Under the pieces are notes generated by a model. It was not told the origin of the DNA. It saw only the letters and a list, made by a program, of their open reading frames with translations, and did not search any database. The position numbers were made by a program, and so were the translations under genes. Positions 30,197 through 39,115 of a DNA stretch of 41,879 nt are shown piece by piece (position 1 is the first letter of the stretch; each line of letters begins with the position of its first letter). This DNA comes from Gammaproteobacteria bacterium (GTDB lineage Bacteria > Pseudomonadota > Gammaproteobacteria > Porifericomitales > Porifericomitaceae), in contig JAPPPX010000070.1 of NCBI GenBank assembly GCA_028817305.1, forward strand, positions 1 to 41,879, written 5' to 3'.

Positions 30197-31648
30197 TCAC
30201 ACCATCACGGCGGTCACGGAAGGGGCGCTGCTTTTGGGGTCGCTCTGGAATCCCTGCACCAACAGGACGAAGTCGCCGGGGTCGGCCAGGGACTGTTCCT
30301 GCGCCAGGCGCCGGGTCAGTGCCACCGCGTCCGCTGTCTCCTCAGGCTCGATCTCCAGCGGAATGATGCCCCAGTGCAGCACCATCTGCCGCCGCACTTG
30401 CGCGTCGCCGGCGATGGCGAGTATCGGCGCCGCCGGGCGGACGGCGCTCATGGTGGCGGCGGACATGCCGGTGCGCGACAGGACCACGATGGCATGAACC
30501 TTCAGGTCCCGGGCCAGCATGGCGGTGATGTGGGCGATGGCGTCGCCGATGCGCGCCCGTTCGCCGGGGGCGACCAGGAAGGGGTTGTCCACGTCCCCCT
30601 GGCGCCACAGATGGGCCTCCGTTTGGCGGGCGATGCGGTCCATGATCCGCACCGCCTCCACGGGATATTCGCCGATGGCGGTTTCGCCGGAGAGCATGAG
30701 CGCGTCCGCGCCCTCGTTCACGGCGTGCGCGACATCGCTTACCTCGGCGCGCGTCGGGCGCGCACTGCGGATCATGGATTCCAGCATCTGGGTGGCGACG
30801 ATCACCGATTTGCACTTGCGCCGCGCCCGGCGGATCAATTCGTTCTGGGCCATGGGCACCTGTTCCGGGAGCAGCTCTACGCCCAGGTCGCCGCGGGCGA
30901 CCATGATTCCGTCGGCGCTGTCGAGGATGGAATCGGCGTTCTCCAGGGCCGGGGCGCGCTCGATCTTGGCGATGATGCCGGTCTTGCCGCCCTGTTTTCG
31001 CACCAGGGCGCGCAGTTGCTCTATGTCTTCCGCCCGTCTCACGAAGGAGAGGGCCAGGAAGTCCGCTCCGGCCTCCAGGGCGAAGCAGGCGTCTTCGCGG
31101 TCCTTTGCGGTGATGCAGGGCGCGGAGACCGCCGCTCCGGGAATGTTGATGCCGTTGTGATCGCGCAGTTCGCCGCCGCGCGTCACGGCGCATTCGATCT
31201 CGGTGCCGGAGACCGCGCGCACCTCGAGTTCCAGCAGGCCGTCTTTGAGCATGATGCGGCTGCCCGGCCGTACATCGGCGGCGAGACGCTGGTATTGCGA
31301 TGGGATCAGACCCGGTGCTCCGGTTACCTGGCGCGTGGTGACGGTTGCGCTCTCTCCTTCCCGCAGGCGGATGCCGCCGTCTCGAAAGGCGCCGGTGCGG
31401 ATGCGCGGCCCGCAGAGATCGACCAGCACCGCTACCGTGGTGCCTCGGCGCGCCGCCGCCTCGCGAATGCGGCGGTAAGTGCGCCGGTGGAAGTCGCGGT
31501 CGCCGTGCGACATGTTGAGGCGAAAGACGGCAACCCCGGCCTCGATCAGCCGCTCCAGTGCCTTTGCGTCGCCGGTGGCGGGGCCGACGGTGGCGACGAT
31601 TTTCGTGCGCCTGCGTTTCAGCAGGCTGAATTCGGTAGTAATGGGCAT
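30197..31648 (-). CDS. pyk: Pyruvate kinase
   Basis: The enzyme makes pyruvate and ATP from phosphoenolpyruvate and ADP. The 483-residue protein has RRTKIVATVGPAT near 12-24, FRLNMSHGD near 42-50, and the signature IIAKIERAPALENADSI near 225-241 with GIMVARGDLGVE after it. ATQMLESMI, then SGETAIGEYP, follow. The loop that usually reads GPKIR is GPRIRTG here, at 80-86. It lies downstream of recR on the same strand with a 117-base gap that is GC-rich and holds no clear promoter. I did not see which allosteric type it is. Confidence 0.95.
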   Translation of the reverse strand: MPITTEFSLLKRRRTKIVATVGPATGDAKALERLIEAGVAVFRLNMSHGDRDFHRRTYRRIREAAARRGTTVAVLVDLCGPRIRTGAFRDGGIRLREGESATVTTRQVTGAPGLIPSQYQRLAADVRPGSRIMLKDGLLELEVRAVSGTEIECAVTRGGELRDHNGINIPGAAVSAPCITAKDREDACFALEAGADFLALSFVRRAEDIEQLRALVRKQGGKTGIIAKIERAPALENADSILDSADGIMVARGDLGVELLPEQVPMAQNELIRRARRKCKSVIVATQMLESMIRSARPTRAEVSDVAHAVNEGADALMLSGETAIGEYPVEAVRIMDRIARQTEAHLWRQGDVDNPFLVAPGERARIGDAIAHITAMLARDLKVHAIVVLSRTGMSAATMSAVRPAAPILAIAGDAQVRRQMVLHWGIIPLEIEPEETADAVALTRRLAQEQSLADPGDFVLLVQGFQSDPKSSAPSVTAVMV

Positions 31649-31765
31649 GGTCCCGTTTCTTTCGCGTCGGCGGCTCCGAGTCTCTCATTCATTGCGCCCG
31701 GCGCGCGCCCCGGGCGCCCGGAGGGCGGGCGGCCCTTGCCGCGCCCTGCGCCTTCGGGCATGGCC

Positions 31766-32371
31766 TCAGAGTGCGCGACGGTCCGTAAAGGCGCGCGCCA
31801 GGGTGTGGGCGTCCAGATATTCCAGTTCGCCGCCCGCCGGCACGCCCTGGGCGATGCGGGTCGTGCGCACGCGCTGGCCGGCGATGCCGGCCAACATCTC
31901 GCGGATGTAGTGGGCAGTGGCCTCTCCCTCCACGGTGGCGTTGGTGGCGAGGATCACTTCCTCCACCGGTTCCTGCCGCACCCGTTCGGCCAGTGCCTCC
32001 AGGCCGAGTTCCGAGGGGCCCACCCCGTCCAGCGGCGACAGGTGTCCCATCAGCACGAAGTAACTGCCCCTATAGCCGGATTCCTCGATGACGGGGACGT
32101 CCGCGGGGCTTTCCACCACGCACAGCAGGGCCTGGTCGCGCTGGCCGCTGGAGCATAGCGTGCAGTGCCGGGATTCGCTGAAACTGCGGCAGCGCTCGCA
32201 GTGGTTGATTTGTTTGGACGCCGCGGCCAGGGCCTCCGACAGGCGGCGGGCGCCCTCCCGGTTCCGTTGCAACAGGTGGTAGGCGATCCGCTGGGCGGAC
32301 TTCTTGCCGATCCCCGGCATGCAGCACAGGGCCTCTACGAGTTCGGCGAGCAACGGTGAACCGGGCGCCAT
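31766..32371 (-). CDS. recR: Recombination mediator protein RecR
   Basis: RecR works with RecO and RecF to load RecA on gapped DNA. The 201-residue protein has the helix-hairpin-helix LPGIGKKSAQRIA-like segment (CCMPGIGKKSAQRIAYHLL near 16-34), a four-cysteine zinc finger (CERCRSFSESRHCTLC near 58-73), and a TOPRIM domain (LCVVESPADVPVIEESG, then ATNATVEGEATAHYI). Length matches the E. coli 201. It follows ybaB by a few bases in the conserved dnaX-ybaB-recR order. Confidence 0.96.
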   Translation of the reverse strand: MAPGSPLLAELVEALCCMPGIGKKSAQRIAYHLLQRNREGARRLSEALAAASKQINHCERCRSFSESRHCTLCSSGQRDQALLCVVESPADVPVIEESGYRGSYFVLMGHLSPLDGVGPSELGLEALAERVRQEPVEEVILATNATVEGEATAHYIREMLAGIAGQRVRTTRIAQGVPAGGELEYLDAHTLARAFTDRRAL

Positions 32372-32373
32372 GG

Positions 32374-32673
32374 CTAGAAAGGCATGTTGTCCCGCGACGG
32401 CATCAAGCCGCCGGTCAGCGCGCCGAGCTTGTCCTTCAGGGAGCGGTCCAGGCGGCGCAGGGCGTCGTTGACCGCCGCCGCCACCAGGTCTTCCAGCATC
32501 TGCTTGTCTTCTTGCAGCAGTTGCTTCTCGATCTCCACCTTCTCCACCTCGCGCCTGCCGTTTATGGTTACCTTGACCATGCCGGTGCCCGACTCGCCCC
32601 GGACGGTGATTTGGCCCAGGTCCTTGCGGATCTTCTCGAACTGCTTGATGAAATTGCCAAAGCCTTCCATCAT
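32374..32673 (-). CDS. ybaB: YbaB/EbfC-family nucleoid-associated protein
   Basis: A 99-residue DNA-binding protein of the YbaB/EbfC family. It has the typical MKNFGNLIKQ-like start (MMEGFGNFIKQFEKIRKDLGQ), the VKVTINGRREVEKVEIEK strand pair near 30-50, LEDLVAAAVNDALRR, and a C-terminal GLMP segment. Its role in DNA organisation and repair is known for the family but not in detail. The ATG at 32673 overlaps the dnaX stop (ATGA), with ggag close before it. A longer in-frame version exists but adds basic, unconserved residues. Confidence 0.93.
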   Translation of the reverse strand: MMEGFGNFIKQFEKIRKDLGQITVRGESGTGMVKVTINGRREVEKVEIEKQLLQEDKQMLEDLVAAAVNDALRRLDRSLKDKLGALTGGLMPSRDNMPF

Positions 32674-34334
32674 TGCTCCGTTTTTTTCGGTTCCCGCCGC
32701 GGCCGTATCGAGTCCGGCTGCAAAGTGGCCTCGAATGTCTCCTGCAACGAGCGCACGACGGGGTCCTGCCGGCATGCTTCCTCGGTCGCGTCTCCTCCCC
32801 GCTGCCGCGGCGGGTTGCCGTTGCCCGTTGCGGGCGCCGTGCCTTCTTTGCGAACTGCCGCGGGCGCGGTTTCGGGCGCCGCTTCCGCGATCTGCTCGAT
32901 GCGCAGCCCCTTCAGGGGCGGGTCGGCGACTTTGATAATGGCCTGTTCCAGCCGTTGCCGGCGCCTTTCGCTGAGCAGGGCGGTGCCGCCGGCAGGCAGG
33001 TGCAGGATCAGGATGTCCTGCTGCCGCCCGCCGGGCGAGCAGTGCAGGGCAAGCTGTCGCACGCTGCCCTCAAGTCCGGCGCGCTCGATCAAGGCCAGCC
33101 ATTCCGCGGCGGGTCCCGTAGTGGGCGTCTCCGGTACCGCTGGCGCCGTCGGCGCCGCTTGCGTTTGCGGCGCCGCTGGCGCCGTCGTGCCGGCCGGGGC
33201 TGCCGTGCCGGTCCGGGTCGTCGCGCCGGTCCCGGCCGGGACGGCGGCCGTCTCCGGCTCGGGCCGGAAGGCGAATATGCGGATCAGGCAGATCTCGAAG
33301 CCGGCGGCGGGGTCCGGGGCCAGGGCCAGGTCGCGGCGTCCGGTCAGTGCAATCTGGTACAGGAGCTGCGTCTCTTCCGGGGATATTTTGCCGGCAAAGG
33401 CGGCGGCGCGCTCCAGCTCCCGCTCTTTGCCTACCTCGGGCACGGCCTGGCAAACGGAGATCTCCTGCAACAGGCTCAGCAGCTCCGATAGCAGCGCGTC
33501 GAAGTCCGGCTGGTACCTGGCGATCCGCTGGCTCTGCCGCAGCAGGGCGGGGCCATCCCGGTCAATCGCCGCCGTCAGCAGGGCGTCCAACTCGGCGCCG
33601 GGGACGGTGCCGAGCATCTGCTGCACTTGTTTTTCCTGCAGCGCGCCGCCGCCGTCGGTGATGGCCTGGTCGAGGAGGCTGAGGGCATCGCGCAGGCTGC
33701 CGTCCGCGGCGACGGCCAGCAGCGGCAGCGAGGGCACCTCGAAGGCGACCCCCTCCGCCTCCAGGATGCGGGCCAGCTGTCGCGCGATCTCGTCCCGGCC
33801 CAGGCGGCGCAAGCCGAATTGCATACAGCGGGACAGGATTGTGACCGGGATGCGCTTGGGCTCGGTCGTGGCCAAAAGGAACTTGACGTGCTCGGGCGGC
33901 TCTTCCAGCACCTTGAGCAGGGCGTTGAAACTGTGGTTGGAGAACATGTGCACCTCGTCAATCAGATACACCTTGTAGCGTCCGGCGACGGGGGCGTAAG
34001 GCACGTTCTCCATCAGTTCCCGGGTCTCTTCCACCTTGGCCCGCGAAGCGGCATCCACCTCGATGAGGTCTATGCAGCGGCCTGCGTCAATCTCGTTGCA
34101 GCTGCGGCATTCGCCGCAGGGCTGGGCGCTCAGCTTCGTCTCGCAATTGAGGCACTTGGCCAGGATGCGGGCCAAGGTCGTCTTGCCGACGCCGCGGGTA
34201 CCGGTGAACAGGTAGGCGTGGTGCAGTTGTTCTTTGGCCAGCGAGTTGCGCAGGACGCGCAGAATATGCTCCTGGCCGACGACTTCGTCGAAGTTTTTCG
34301 GCCGCCACTTCCGTGCCAGTACCTGGTAACTCAT
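32670..34334 (-). CDS. dnaX: DNA polymerase III subunit tau/gamma
   Basis: DnaX is the ATPase core of the clamp loader that places the beta clamp on primed DNA. The 554-residue protein starts MSYQVLARKWRPKNFDEVVGQ and has Walker A GTRGVGKT at 45-52, a zinc module with cysteines 64, 73, 76 and 79, Walker B LIDEVH at 124-129, and the sensor and helical-lid regions after that. Domain IV is a proline, alanine and threonine-rich linker (about 375-415), and the tail is shorter than in E. coli (643). I saw no clear A-AAA-AAG slippery site, so a gamma product by frameshift is not evident. The longer open frame upstream of the ATG is not conserved. Confidence 0.95.
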   Translation of the reverse strand: MSYQVLARKWRPKNFDEVVGQEHILRVLRNSLAKEQLHHAYLFTGTRGVGKTTLARILAKCLNCETKLSAQPCGECRSCNEIDAGRCIDLIEVDAASRAKVEETRELMENVPYAPVAGRYKVYLIDEVHMFSNHSFNALLKVLEEPPEHVKFLLATTEPKRIPVTILSRCMQFGLRRLGRDEIARQLARILEAEGVAFEVPSLPLLAVAADGSLRDALSLLDQAITDGGGALQEKQVQQMLGTVPGAELDALLTAAIDRDGPALLRQSQRIARYQPDFDALLSELLSLLQEISVCQAVPEVGKERELERAAAFAGKISPEETQLLYQIALTGRRDLALAPDPAAGFEICLIRIFAFRPEPETAAVPAGTGATTRTGTAAPAGTTAPAAPQTQAAPTAPAVPETPTTGPAAEWLALIERAGLEGSVRQLALHCSPGGRQQDILILHLPAGGTALLSERRRQRLEQAIIKVADPPLKGLRIEQIAEAAPETAPAAVRKEGTAPATGNGNPPRQRGGDATEEACRQDPVVRSLQETFEATLQPDSIRPRREPKKTEQ

Positions 34335-34562
34335 TGCTTGGTGCCGCGCATGTCCGCGCCCGATCCCGATGCCGCGCCCGGCGTCGCGGGCGGGAGCGGC
34401 CTGGTATGCTTTTGACCGCCTTGCCCTTGTGCCGTGGCGCCTTGGCGCCATGGTATCATAATCGCCGGAAGGCGGCGGGGAGTGCCGCGGAGCGCGGCTT
34501 TTTTCGTGCCCCGCTTCGCTCCCTGTTGCGCCGCCGGCCCACCGACGCGATGCACGACCGCG
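34335..34562. other. Divergent intergenic region between dnaX and the squalene synthase gene
   Basis: These 228 bases must carry the promoters of both outward-facing units. A TTGACC hexamer at 34412-34417 and a CATAAT hexamer at 34457-34462 are present but too far apart to be one sigma-70 promoter. The palindrome described separately is the main structured feature. Confidence 0.4.
34435..34450. promoter_or_regulatory. Perfect palindrome, possible operator
   Basis: tggcgcc at 34435-34441 and ggcgcca at 34444-34450 form an exact 7-base inverted repeat around tt, just before an AT-rich catggtatcataatc stretch in the divergent dnaX/squalene-synthase region. The position suits an operator, but nothing identifies a regulator, and GC-rich sequence makes short palindromes common. 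Confidence 0.25.
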
Positions 34563-35666
34563 ATGCACGACAATCAGCAGTTGCCAGAATTGCCGGCCCG
34601 GCCCGGCCCGGCGGACGAAGCCTACCAGCGGCGCGCCCTGCGAGGCGTGTCCCGCACCTTTGCCCTGGTCATTCCTCAGTTGCCGCCGGACTTGGCGCGG
34701 GTGGTGGGCAACGCCTATCTGCTGTGCCGTATCGCCGACATCATCGAGGACGATGGCGCCCTGGCGGCTCCCGCCCGGCGGGAATTCGCCGAGCGCCTGA
34801 TCGCCCTGGTCGGCGGCGCGGACGATGCCGCCGGCTTCGCCCGCGACCTCGGCGCCTGCATGTCGCCGGGCGCGCCCGCGGACGAGCGAGCCCTGATCGC
34901 GCATACCCCGGCGGTGCTGCGCATTACCGGCAGTTTCCCCCCGCCGCGGCGGCGCGCCCTGCGGCGCTGCATCAGCATCATGGCGCCCGGCATGGTGCGC
35001 TACCAAGCGCGCAAGGGGAGGCACGGTCTGGCCGATCTTGAGGCCATGAACGACTACTGCTACCACGTGGCGGGCGTGGTGGGCGAGATGCTCACCGAAT
35101 TGTTCTGCCACCACTCCGAGGCGATCGCGCGCCACCGCGGGGAACTGATGCGCCTGTCCGTTTCCTTCGGCCAGGGTTTGCAGATGACCAACATCTTGAA
35201 GGATGTCTGGGAGGACTGGAAACGCGGCGCCTGCTGGTTGCCGTGCGCGGTCTTTCGCAAGGCAAGTTACGATCTGTCCCGGCTGCATCCCGGGGAGACG
35301 GAGGCCGGCTACCGCCGCGGGCTGGGTTGGCTGATTGGCTTGGCCCGGCAACACCTGGAGGACGCCCTGAGCTATACCCTGTTGATCCCGTCGCGGGAGC
35401 GGGGGATACGCCGGTTCTGCCTGTGGGCCCTGGGCATGGCGGTGCTGACCTTGCGCCGGATTGACGGCAATCGCAGCTTTTGCAGCGGCCAGGAGGTGAA
35501 GATCCCGCGCCGCGGCGTGTACGGCACGATGCTGGTGACCGGGGCGCTGGCCGGCAGCGACCGGGCCTTGCGGCGGCTCTTTGCCGCCGCCGCCCGCTCC
35601 CTGCCGTCGCCAGGGGAGGCGGAGGTCCTGTTCCCCGGCTCCGGTACGGCCGGCGCCAAGCCGTGA
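34563..35666 (+). CDS. Squalene synthase (farnesyl-diphosphate farnesyltransferase)-like protein
   Basis: A 367-residue enzyme of the squalene/phytoene synthase family, which joins two farnesyl or geranylgeranyl diphosphates head to head. It has SRTFALVIPQLP near 30-41, the first aspartate motif CRIADIIEDD at 55-64, YCYHVAGVVGEMLTELF at 165-181, and the second motif NILKDVWEDW at 210-219. The YCxxVAGxVG signature and the region RRFCLWALGMAVLTLRRI near 280 point to squalene rather than phytoene synthesis. The product would feed hopanoids or sterols, but no cyclase is in the window. I chose the ATG at 34563; the longer open frame upstream is not family-like. The stop overlaps pgpA. Confidence 0.87.
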   Translation: MHDNQQLPELPARPGPADEAYQRRALRGVSRTFALVIPQLPPDLARVVGNAYLLCRIADIIEDDGALAAPARREFAERLIALVGGADDAAGFARDLGACMSPGAPADERALIAHTPAVLRITGSFPPPRRRALRRCISIMAPGMVRYQARKGRHGLADLEAMNDYCYHVAGVVGEMLTELFCHHSEAIARHRGELMRLSVSFGQGLQMTNILKDVWEDWKRGACWLPCAVFRKASYDLSRLHPGETEAGYRRGLGWLIGLARQHLEDALSYTLLIPSRERGIRRFCLWALGMAVLTLRRIDGNRSFCSGQEVKIPRRGVYGTMLVTGALAGSDRALRRLFAAAARSLPSPGEAEVLFPGSGTAGAKP

Positions 35667-36148
35667 ACCGCGGCGGGCCGTCACCGGCGGCGCTGCTGAG
35701 CGATCCCGGGCATTTCCTCGCCCTGGGGGCAGGGCTGGGGCTTAGCCCGGTCCTGCCGGGGACGCTGGGCAGCCTGTGGGCGTTGCCGCTGCATCTGTGG
35801 TTGCGTACCTGGACGTGGTGGGGGCAGGCGCTGGCGTTGGCGGCATTGTTCCTCGCCGGTATCTGGCTGTGCGGTCGCACGGCCGCCGCCCTGGGCCGCT
35901 CCGACCCGGGCGCCGTGGTTTGGGACGAGACGGTAGGCTGCCTGCTGGCGTTGGCTGCCGCCGGACCGGGGTGGTGGGAGCTGGGCGCCGCCTTCCTCCT
36001 GTTCCGCCTGTTCGACATCGTCAAGCCCTGGCCGATCCGTTGGCTGGAGCGGCGCCTGGCGGGCGGCCTGGGCATCATGTTGGACGATGTGGCCGCGGCC
36101 GCCGCCGCCGCCGCCTGCCTGGCGCTCTGGCGCTATTTCCCGGTCTGA
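35663..36148 (+). CDS. pgpA: Phosphatidylglycerophosphatase A, GTG start
   Basis: PgpA dephosphorylates phosphatidylglycerophosphate to phosphatidylglycerol at the inner membrane. The 161-residue protein (E. coli: 172) has GLGLSPVLPGTLGSLWALP near 25-43, the family motif VVWDETVGCLL near 91-101, FRLFDIVKPWPIRWLE near 114-129, and GIMLDDVAAA at the C-terminal end. Four hydrophobic segments fit a membrane enzyme. The start is a GTG overlapping the stop of the preceding gene (GTGA), so the two are translationally coupled. A longer frame upstream reads through the squalene synthase gene and is not likely. Confidence 0.92.
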   Translation: MNRGGPSPAALLSDPGHFLALGAGLGLSPVLPGTLGSLWALPLHLWLRTWTWWGQALALAALFLAGIWLCGRTAAALGRSDPGAVVWDETVGCLLALAAAGPGWWELGAAFLLFRLFDIVKPWPIRWLERRLAGGLGIMLDDVAAAAAAAACLALWRYFPV

Positions 36149-36289
36149 GCCGCCCCGTTTCGGCGCGGCGGTAGTGGCGCGCCCGTCCGCCAGTTGTATA
36201 TAATTCCCTGATAACAACAGGCCCCCATCCGGGGCGCGGTACGCGCAACTGTATGTACAACCGTATGGGAGCGGTTAAAGGAACCTGGG

Positions 36290-37006
36290 ATGCGGATGCG
36301 AAAAACTTTTCTATTTTTCTTATTCATGCCGTCCGGGGCGTCGCGGTCTGCCCGCGCCCCTGCCCGCACAGTTTTGTCGCCCGTACTCGCGGCCCTGCTC
36401 GCGGCCCTTGCGTCGGCGGCGCCGACTGTCGCCGGCGCGGAACAGGTCTATAAGTACCTGGACCGCGGCGGGCGGGTCCTGTTCACGGATCGCCCGCCCC
36501 AGGACAAGGGGATGCGCCTGGCCGGGGTGTGGACCTGGAAGGGTTGGCGCCTGTCCCAGTGGGACGCCTCCCGCTGGCGCCGGAACCGCGCCCGTTTTCT
36601 GCAGCCGATCGATGACACGGCCCTGCAGCACGGGGTTTCCCGCGCCTTGCTGCACGCCGTGATTGATGCCGAATCGGGCTACGATCCGCATGCCGTTTCC
36701 TCTGCCGGCGCCGTCGGGCTGATGCAGTTGATGCCGTTGACGGCGCGACGCTACGGGGTCTCCGACCGTCGCGACCCGTTCCAGAACCTGCAGGGCGGCA
36801 CCCGCTACCTGCGGGATCTCATCGCGCTCTTCGGCGGCGATCTGACGCTGGCGGTCGCCGCCTACAATGCCGGCGAGAACGCGGTGATCCGCTATGGGCG
36901 TACGGTGCCGCCGTACCGGGAGACCCAGCGGTACGTGGGCAAGGTGCTGGGCTCCTACCGCAAGTTGCGTCTGCAATATCCTGACCCGTTAGTCGGTAAT
37001 CAGTAG
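36290..37006 (+). CDS. Lytic transglycosylase with DUF4124-like N-terminus
   Basis: A 238-residue secreted protein. A signal peptide (about 1-50, ending AGAEQ) is followed by a DUF4124-like segment ([18 protein letters not shown] near 53-70) and an SLT domain: [15 protein letters not shown] with the catalytic glutamate E128, then [16 protein letters not shown] and [13 protein letters not shown] near 194-206. Such enzymes cleave peptidoglycan glycan strands to make 1,6-anhydro ends. The ATG follows aaagga by eight bases. A tata-rich element (TATAAT at 36199-36204) lies about 85 bases upstream without a good -35. The C-terminus runs into a small agtc-rich repeat. Confidence 0.88.
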   Translation: MRMRKTFLFFLFMPSGASRSARAPARTVLSPVLAALLAALASAAPTVAGAEQVYKYLDRGGRVLFTDRPPQDKGMRLAGVWTWKGWRLSQWDASRWRRNRARFLQPIDDTALQHGVSRALLHAVIDAESGYDPHAVSSAGAVGLMQLMPLTARRYGVSDRRDPFQNLQGGTRYLRDLIALFGGDLTLAVAAYNAGENAVIRYGRTVPPYRETQRYVGKVLGSYRKLRLQYPDPLVGNQ

Positions 37007-37024
37007 TCAGCAGTCAGTCAGCTG
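36990..37024. repeat. Short agtc/cagt-rich tandem-like repeat
   Basis: The end of the lytic transglycosylase gene and the next 20 bases read as overlapping agtc and cagt units (agtcggtaatcagtagtc, then agcagtcagtcag). The stop codon falls inside it. It looks like simple-sequence growth by slippage at a gene end, which can extend or change a C-terminus. Confidence 0.5.
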
Positions 37025-37287
37025 CCGGCAAGCGCTTGCGGTCTGGCGGCCGCAAAGATGCGCCAGGCGGGCTGCCGAAACATTTCTGGATTCGCCCCCG
37101 CAATTCGAGGCCCCCGCTTGCCGCGGTTGCCGTTCCTCCGCGCAATGGTCTTGTGCCCCTGTTGCGCCCGCGGAGTATTGTGTCTCCGAATGAAGCCCCG
37201 GCCATTTTCCGAGCGCCAGGCGCCAATCGTTGGCGCCGCCCGCATCTGGTTGCGATCGGTGCCCCCAGCAGGGAGAATAGCGGCGTT
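37025..37287. other. Gap upstream of ruvB, no gene supported
   Basis: A frame open in phase with ruvB covers this stretch, but its translation has no resemblance to a RuvB N-terminus, RuvA or RuvC. ruvC and ruvA, which usually precede ruvB in gammaproteobacteria, are not here. It may hold a promoter for ruvB-tolQRAB, which I could not place. Confidence 0.4.
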
Positions 37288-38328
37288 GTGAGCGAGGCCA
37301 ACCCCGTTCTTTCTCCTGCCGCCGGCCCCGAAGAGGGCGGCCTGGACCGCGCTCTGCGCCCGCGGCTGTTGCGCGATTACATCGGCCAGCCTTCCCTGCA
37401 CGAGCAGATGGAGGTGTTCATCGGCGCGGCCCGCAAGCGCGGCGAACCGCTGGATCATTTGTTGCTCTGTGGCCCGCCGGGACTGGGGAAGACCACGCTG
37501 GCTTACATCGTCGGCCACGAGATGGGAGTGGGTCTGCGCCAAACCTCGGGGCCGGTGCTGGAGCGCCCCGGCGACCTGGCCGCGATGCTGACCAATCTGG
37601 AGGAGCGCGACGTGCTGTTTATAGACGAGATGCACCGCCTGAGTCCGGTGGTGGAGGAGGTGCTCTATCCTGCCATGGAAGATTTCCGCATAGACATTAT
37701 GATCGGCGAGGGCCCCGCCGCGCGCGCCATCCGGCTGGACGTGCCGCCGTTCACCCTGATCGGGGCCACCACCCGCGCCGGTCTGCTGACCTCGCCGTTG
37801 CGCGACCGCTTCGGCATCGTGCAGCGCCTGGAGTTCTATGGGACGGAAGAGCTGGCCCGCATCGTGCGCCGCTCGGCAGGTATCCTGGGGGTCGCGGTGG
37901 AGGATGACGGCGCTGTGGAGATCGCGCGGCGCGCCCGCGGCACGCCGCGCATCGCCAACCGGCTCTTGCGGCGCGCCCGCGATTATGCCGAGGTGCGCGG
38001 CGACGGCCGGGTAACGCGGGACGGCGCCCGGGCGGCCCTGGACCTGTTGAAGGTGGATGCCCACGGTCTGGACGAGATGGACCGCCGCTTTCTCAGCATG
38101 ATCATAGAGAAATTCGACGGTGGACCGGTGGGGATTGACAGTCTCGCCGCGTCGCTCAACGAGGAGCGCGATACCCTGGAGGACGTGGTCGAACCCTACC
38201 TGTTGCAGCAGGGCTTTTTAGCACGGACGCACCGCGGCCGGATCGCGACCCGCCTCGCCTGGCAGCGGCTCGGGTTGCCAGGGCCGAACGGCGGCGGGGA
38301 TGCGCCACGGTTGTTTCCCGAACAGTAG
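37288..38328 (+). CDS. ruvB: Holliday junction branch-migration ATPase RuvB, GTG start
   Basis: RuvB is the hexameric motor that drives branch migration with RuvA and RuvC. The 346-residue protein has [15 protein letters not shown] near 21-35, Walker [10 protein letters not shown] near 63-71, Walker [11 protein letters not shown] near 112-121 (methionine replaces the usual isoleucine in DEIHR), the sensor segment LIGATTRAG, and [13 protein letters not shown]. The C-terminal winged helix ends with [13 protein letters not shown]. The start is GTG at 37288, about twelve bases after an agggaga. ruvA and ruvC are missing upstream; tolQ follows after a C-rich gap of 105 bases. Confidence 0.94.
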   Translation: MSEANPVLSPAAGPEEGGLDRALRPRLLRDYIGQPSLHEQMEVFIGAARKRGEPLDHLLLCGPPGLGKTTLAYIVGHEMGVGLRQTSGPVLERPGDLAAMLTNLEERDVLFIDEMHRLSPVVEEVLYPAMEDFRIDIMIGEGPAARAIRLDVPPFTLIGATTRAGLLTSPLRDRFGIVQRLEFYGTEELARIVRRSAGILGVAVEDDGAVEIARRARGTPRIANRLLRRARDYAEVRGDGRVTRDGARAALDLLKVDAHGLDEMDRRFLSMIIEKFDGGPVGIDSLAASLNEERDTLEDVVEPYLLQQGFLARTHRGRIATRLAWQRLGLPGPNGGGDAPRLFPEQ

Positions 38329-38433
38329 CGTTGATCCTGGCCTCCCTCGCTTTGCCCGCGCCCGCGTCGGCGCCCGGTCCCGGTGCCCGCCTCCGCGCCC
38401 GCGCTTGCCCCCGCGCTTGCCTCCAGGTTTGTC

Positions 38434-39108
38434 ATGAGCGCTGACCTGTCTTTTCTGCAACTGATCGCCGAGGCCAGCCTCCTGGTGCAGCTGGTCATGT
38501 TGCTGCTGCTTGCCGCCTCGGTCGTTTCCTGGACGATGATTTTTCGCAAGCACAAGGTGTTGCGGATGGCGGGCCAGGACGCAAGCCGTTTCGAGGGCGT
38601 CTTTTGGTCGGCGAAGGACCTGAACCCTCTGTATCATCGGATCAGCGCTTCGCGCTTGCAGTCCACCGGCATGGAGGCCGTCTTCGAGGCCGGCTTCAGC
38701 GAGTTCGCGCGGCTGCGCGAGCAGCCCGGGATCGAGCCCATGGCCGTCGTCGAGGGCGCGCAGCGGGCCATGCGGGTGGCGCTGACCCGCGAGGAGGACT
38801 TCCTGGAGACGCACCTGACTTTTCTGGCCACGGTAGGCTCCACCAGTCCCTACATCGGTCTGTTCGGCACGGTGTGGGGAATCATGAACAGCTTTCGCGC
38901 CCTGGGCAACGTGCAGCACGCCACGATCGCCATGGTGGCGCCCGGCATTTCCGAGGCGCTGATCGCCACCGCCATGGGATTATTTGCCGCTATCCCGGCG
39001 GTGATTGCCTATAACCGCTTCGTCAACGATGTGGAACGGCTGGTCAGCCGTTATAACGCTTTCGTGGACGAGTTTTCCTCCATCTTGCAGCGTTACGCCC
39101 ACTCCTGA
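38434..39108 (+). CDS. tolQ: Tol-Pal system proton channel subunit TolQ
   Basis: TolQ and TolR form the proton-driven motor that energises TolA for outer-membrane constriction during division. The 224-residue protein (E. coli: 230) has three membrane segments: about 12-35 (LLVQLVMLLLLAASVVSWTM), and the paired segments starting at THLTFLATVGSTSPYIGLFGTVWGIM near 127-152 and SEALIATAMGLFAAIPAVIAYN near 170-191. I chose the ATG at 38434 because it gives a family-like N-terminus; the Shine-Dalgarno is poor. The preceding stretch is strongly C-rich on this strand. In E. coli ybgC precedes tolQ; here ruvB does. Confidence 0.94.
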   Translation: MSADLSFLQLIAEASLLVQLVMLLLLAASVVSWTMIFRKHKVLRMAGQDASRFEGVFWSAKDLNPLYHRISASRLQSTGMEAVFEAGFSEFARLREQPGIEPMAVVEGAQRAMRVALTREEDFLETHLTFLATVGSTSPYIGLFGTVWGIMNSFRALGNVQHATIAMVAPGISEALIATAMGLFAAIPAVIAYNRFVNDVERLVSRYNAFVDEFSSILQRYAHS

Positions 39109-39115
39109 GCCGCAT

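Noticed and set aside
32674-32775. Longer ybaB start
   Set aside because: The added residues lie inside the dnaX C-terminus and are not family-like. The ATG overlapping the dnaX stop gives the usual protein length.
33620-33640. Programmed frameshift site in dnaX (A-rich run read as ggaaaaac)
   Set aside because: The heptamer is not in the required A-AAA-AAG phase and lies near residue 235, far before the position used in E. coli.
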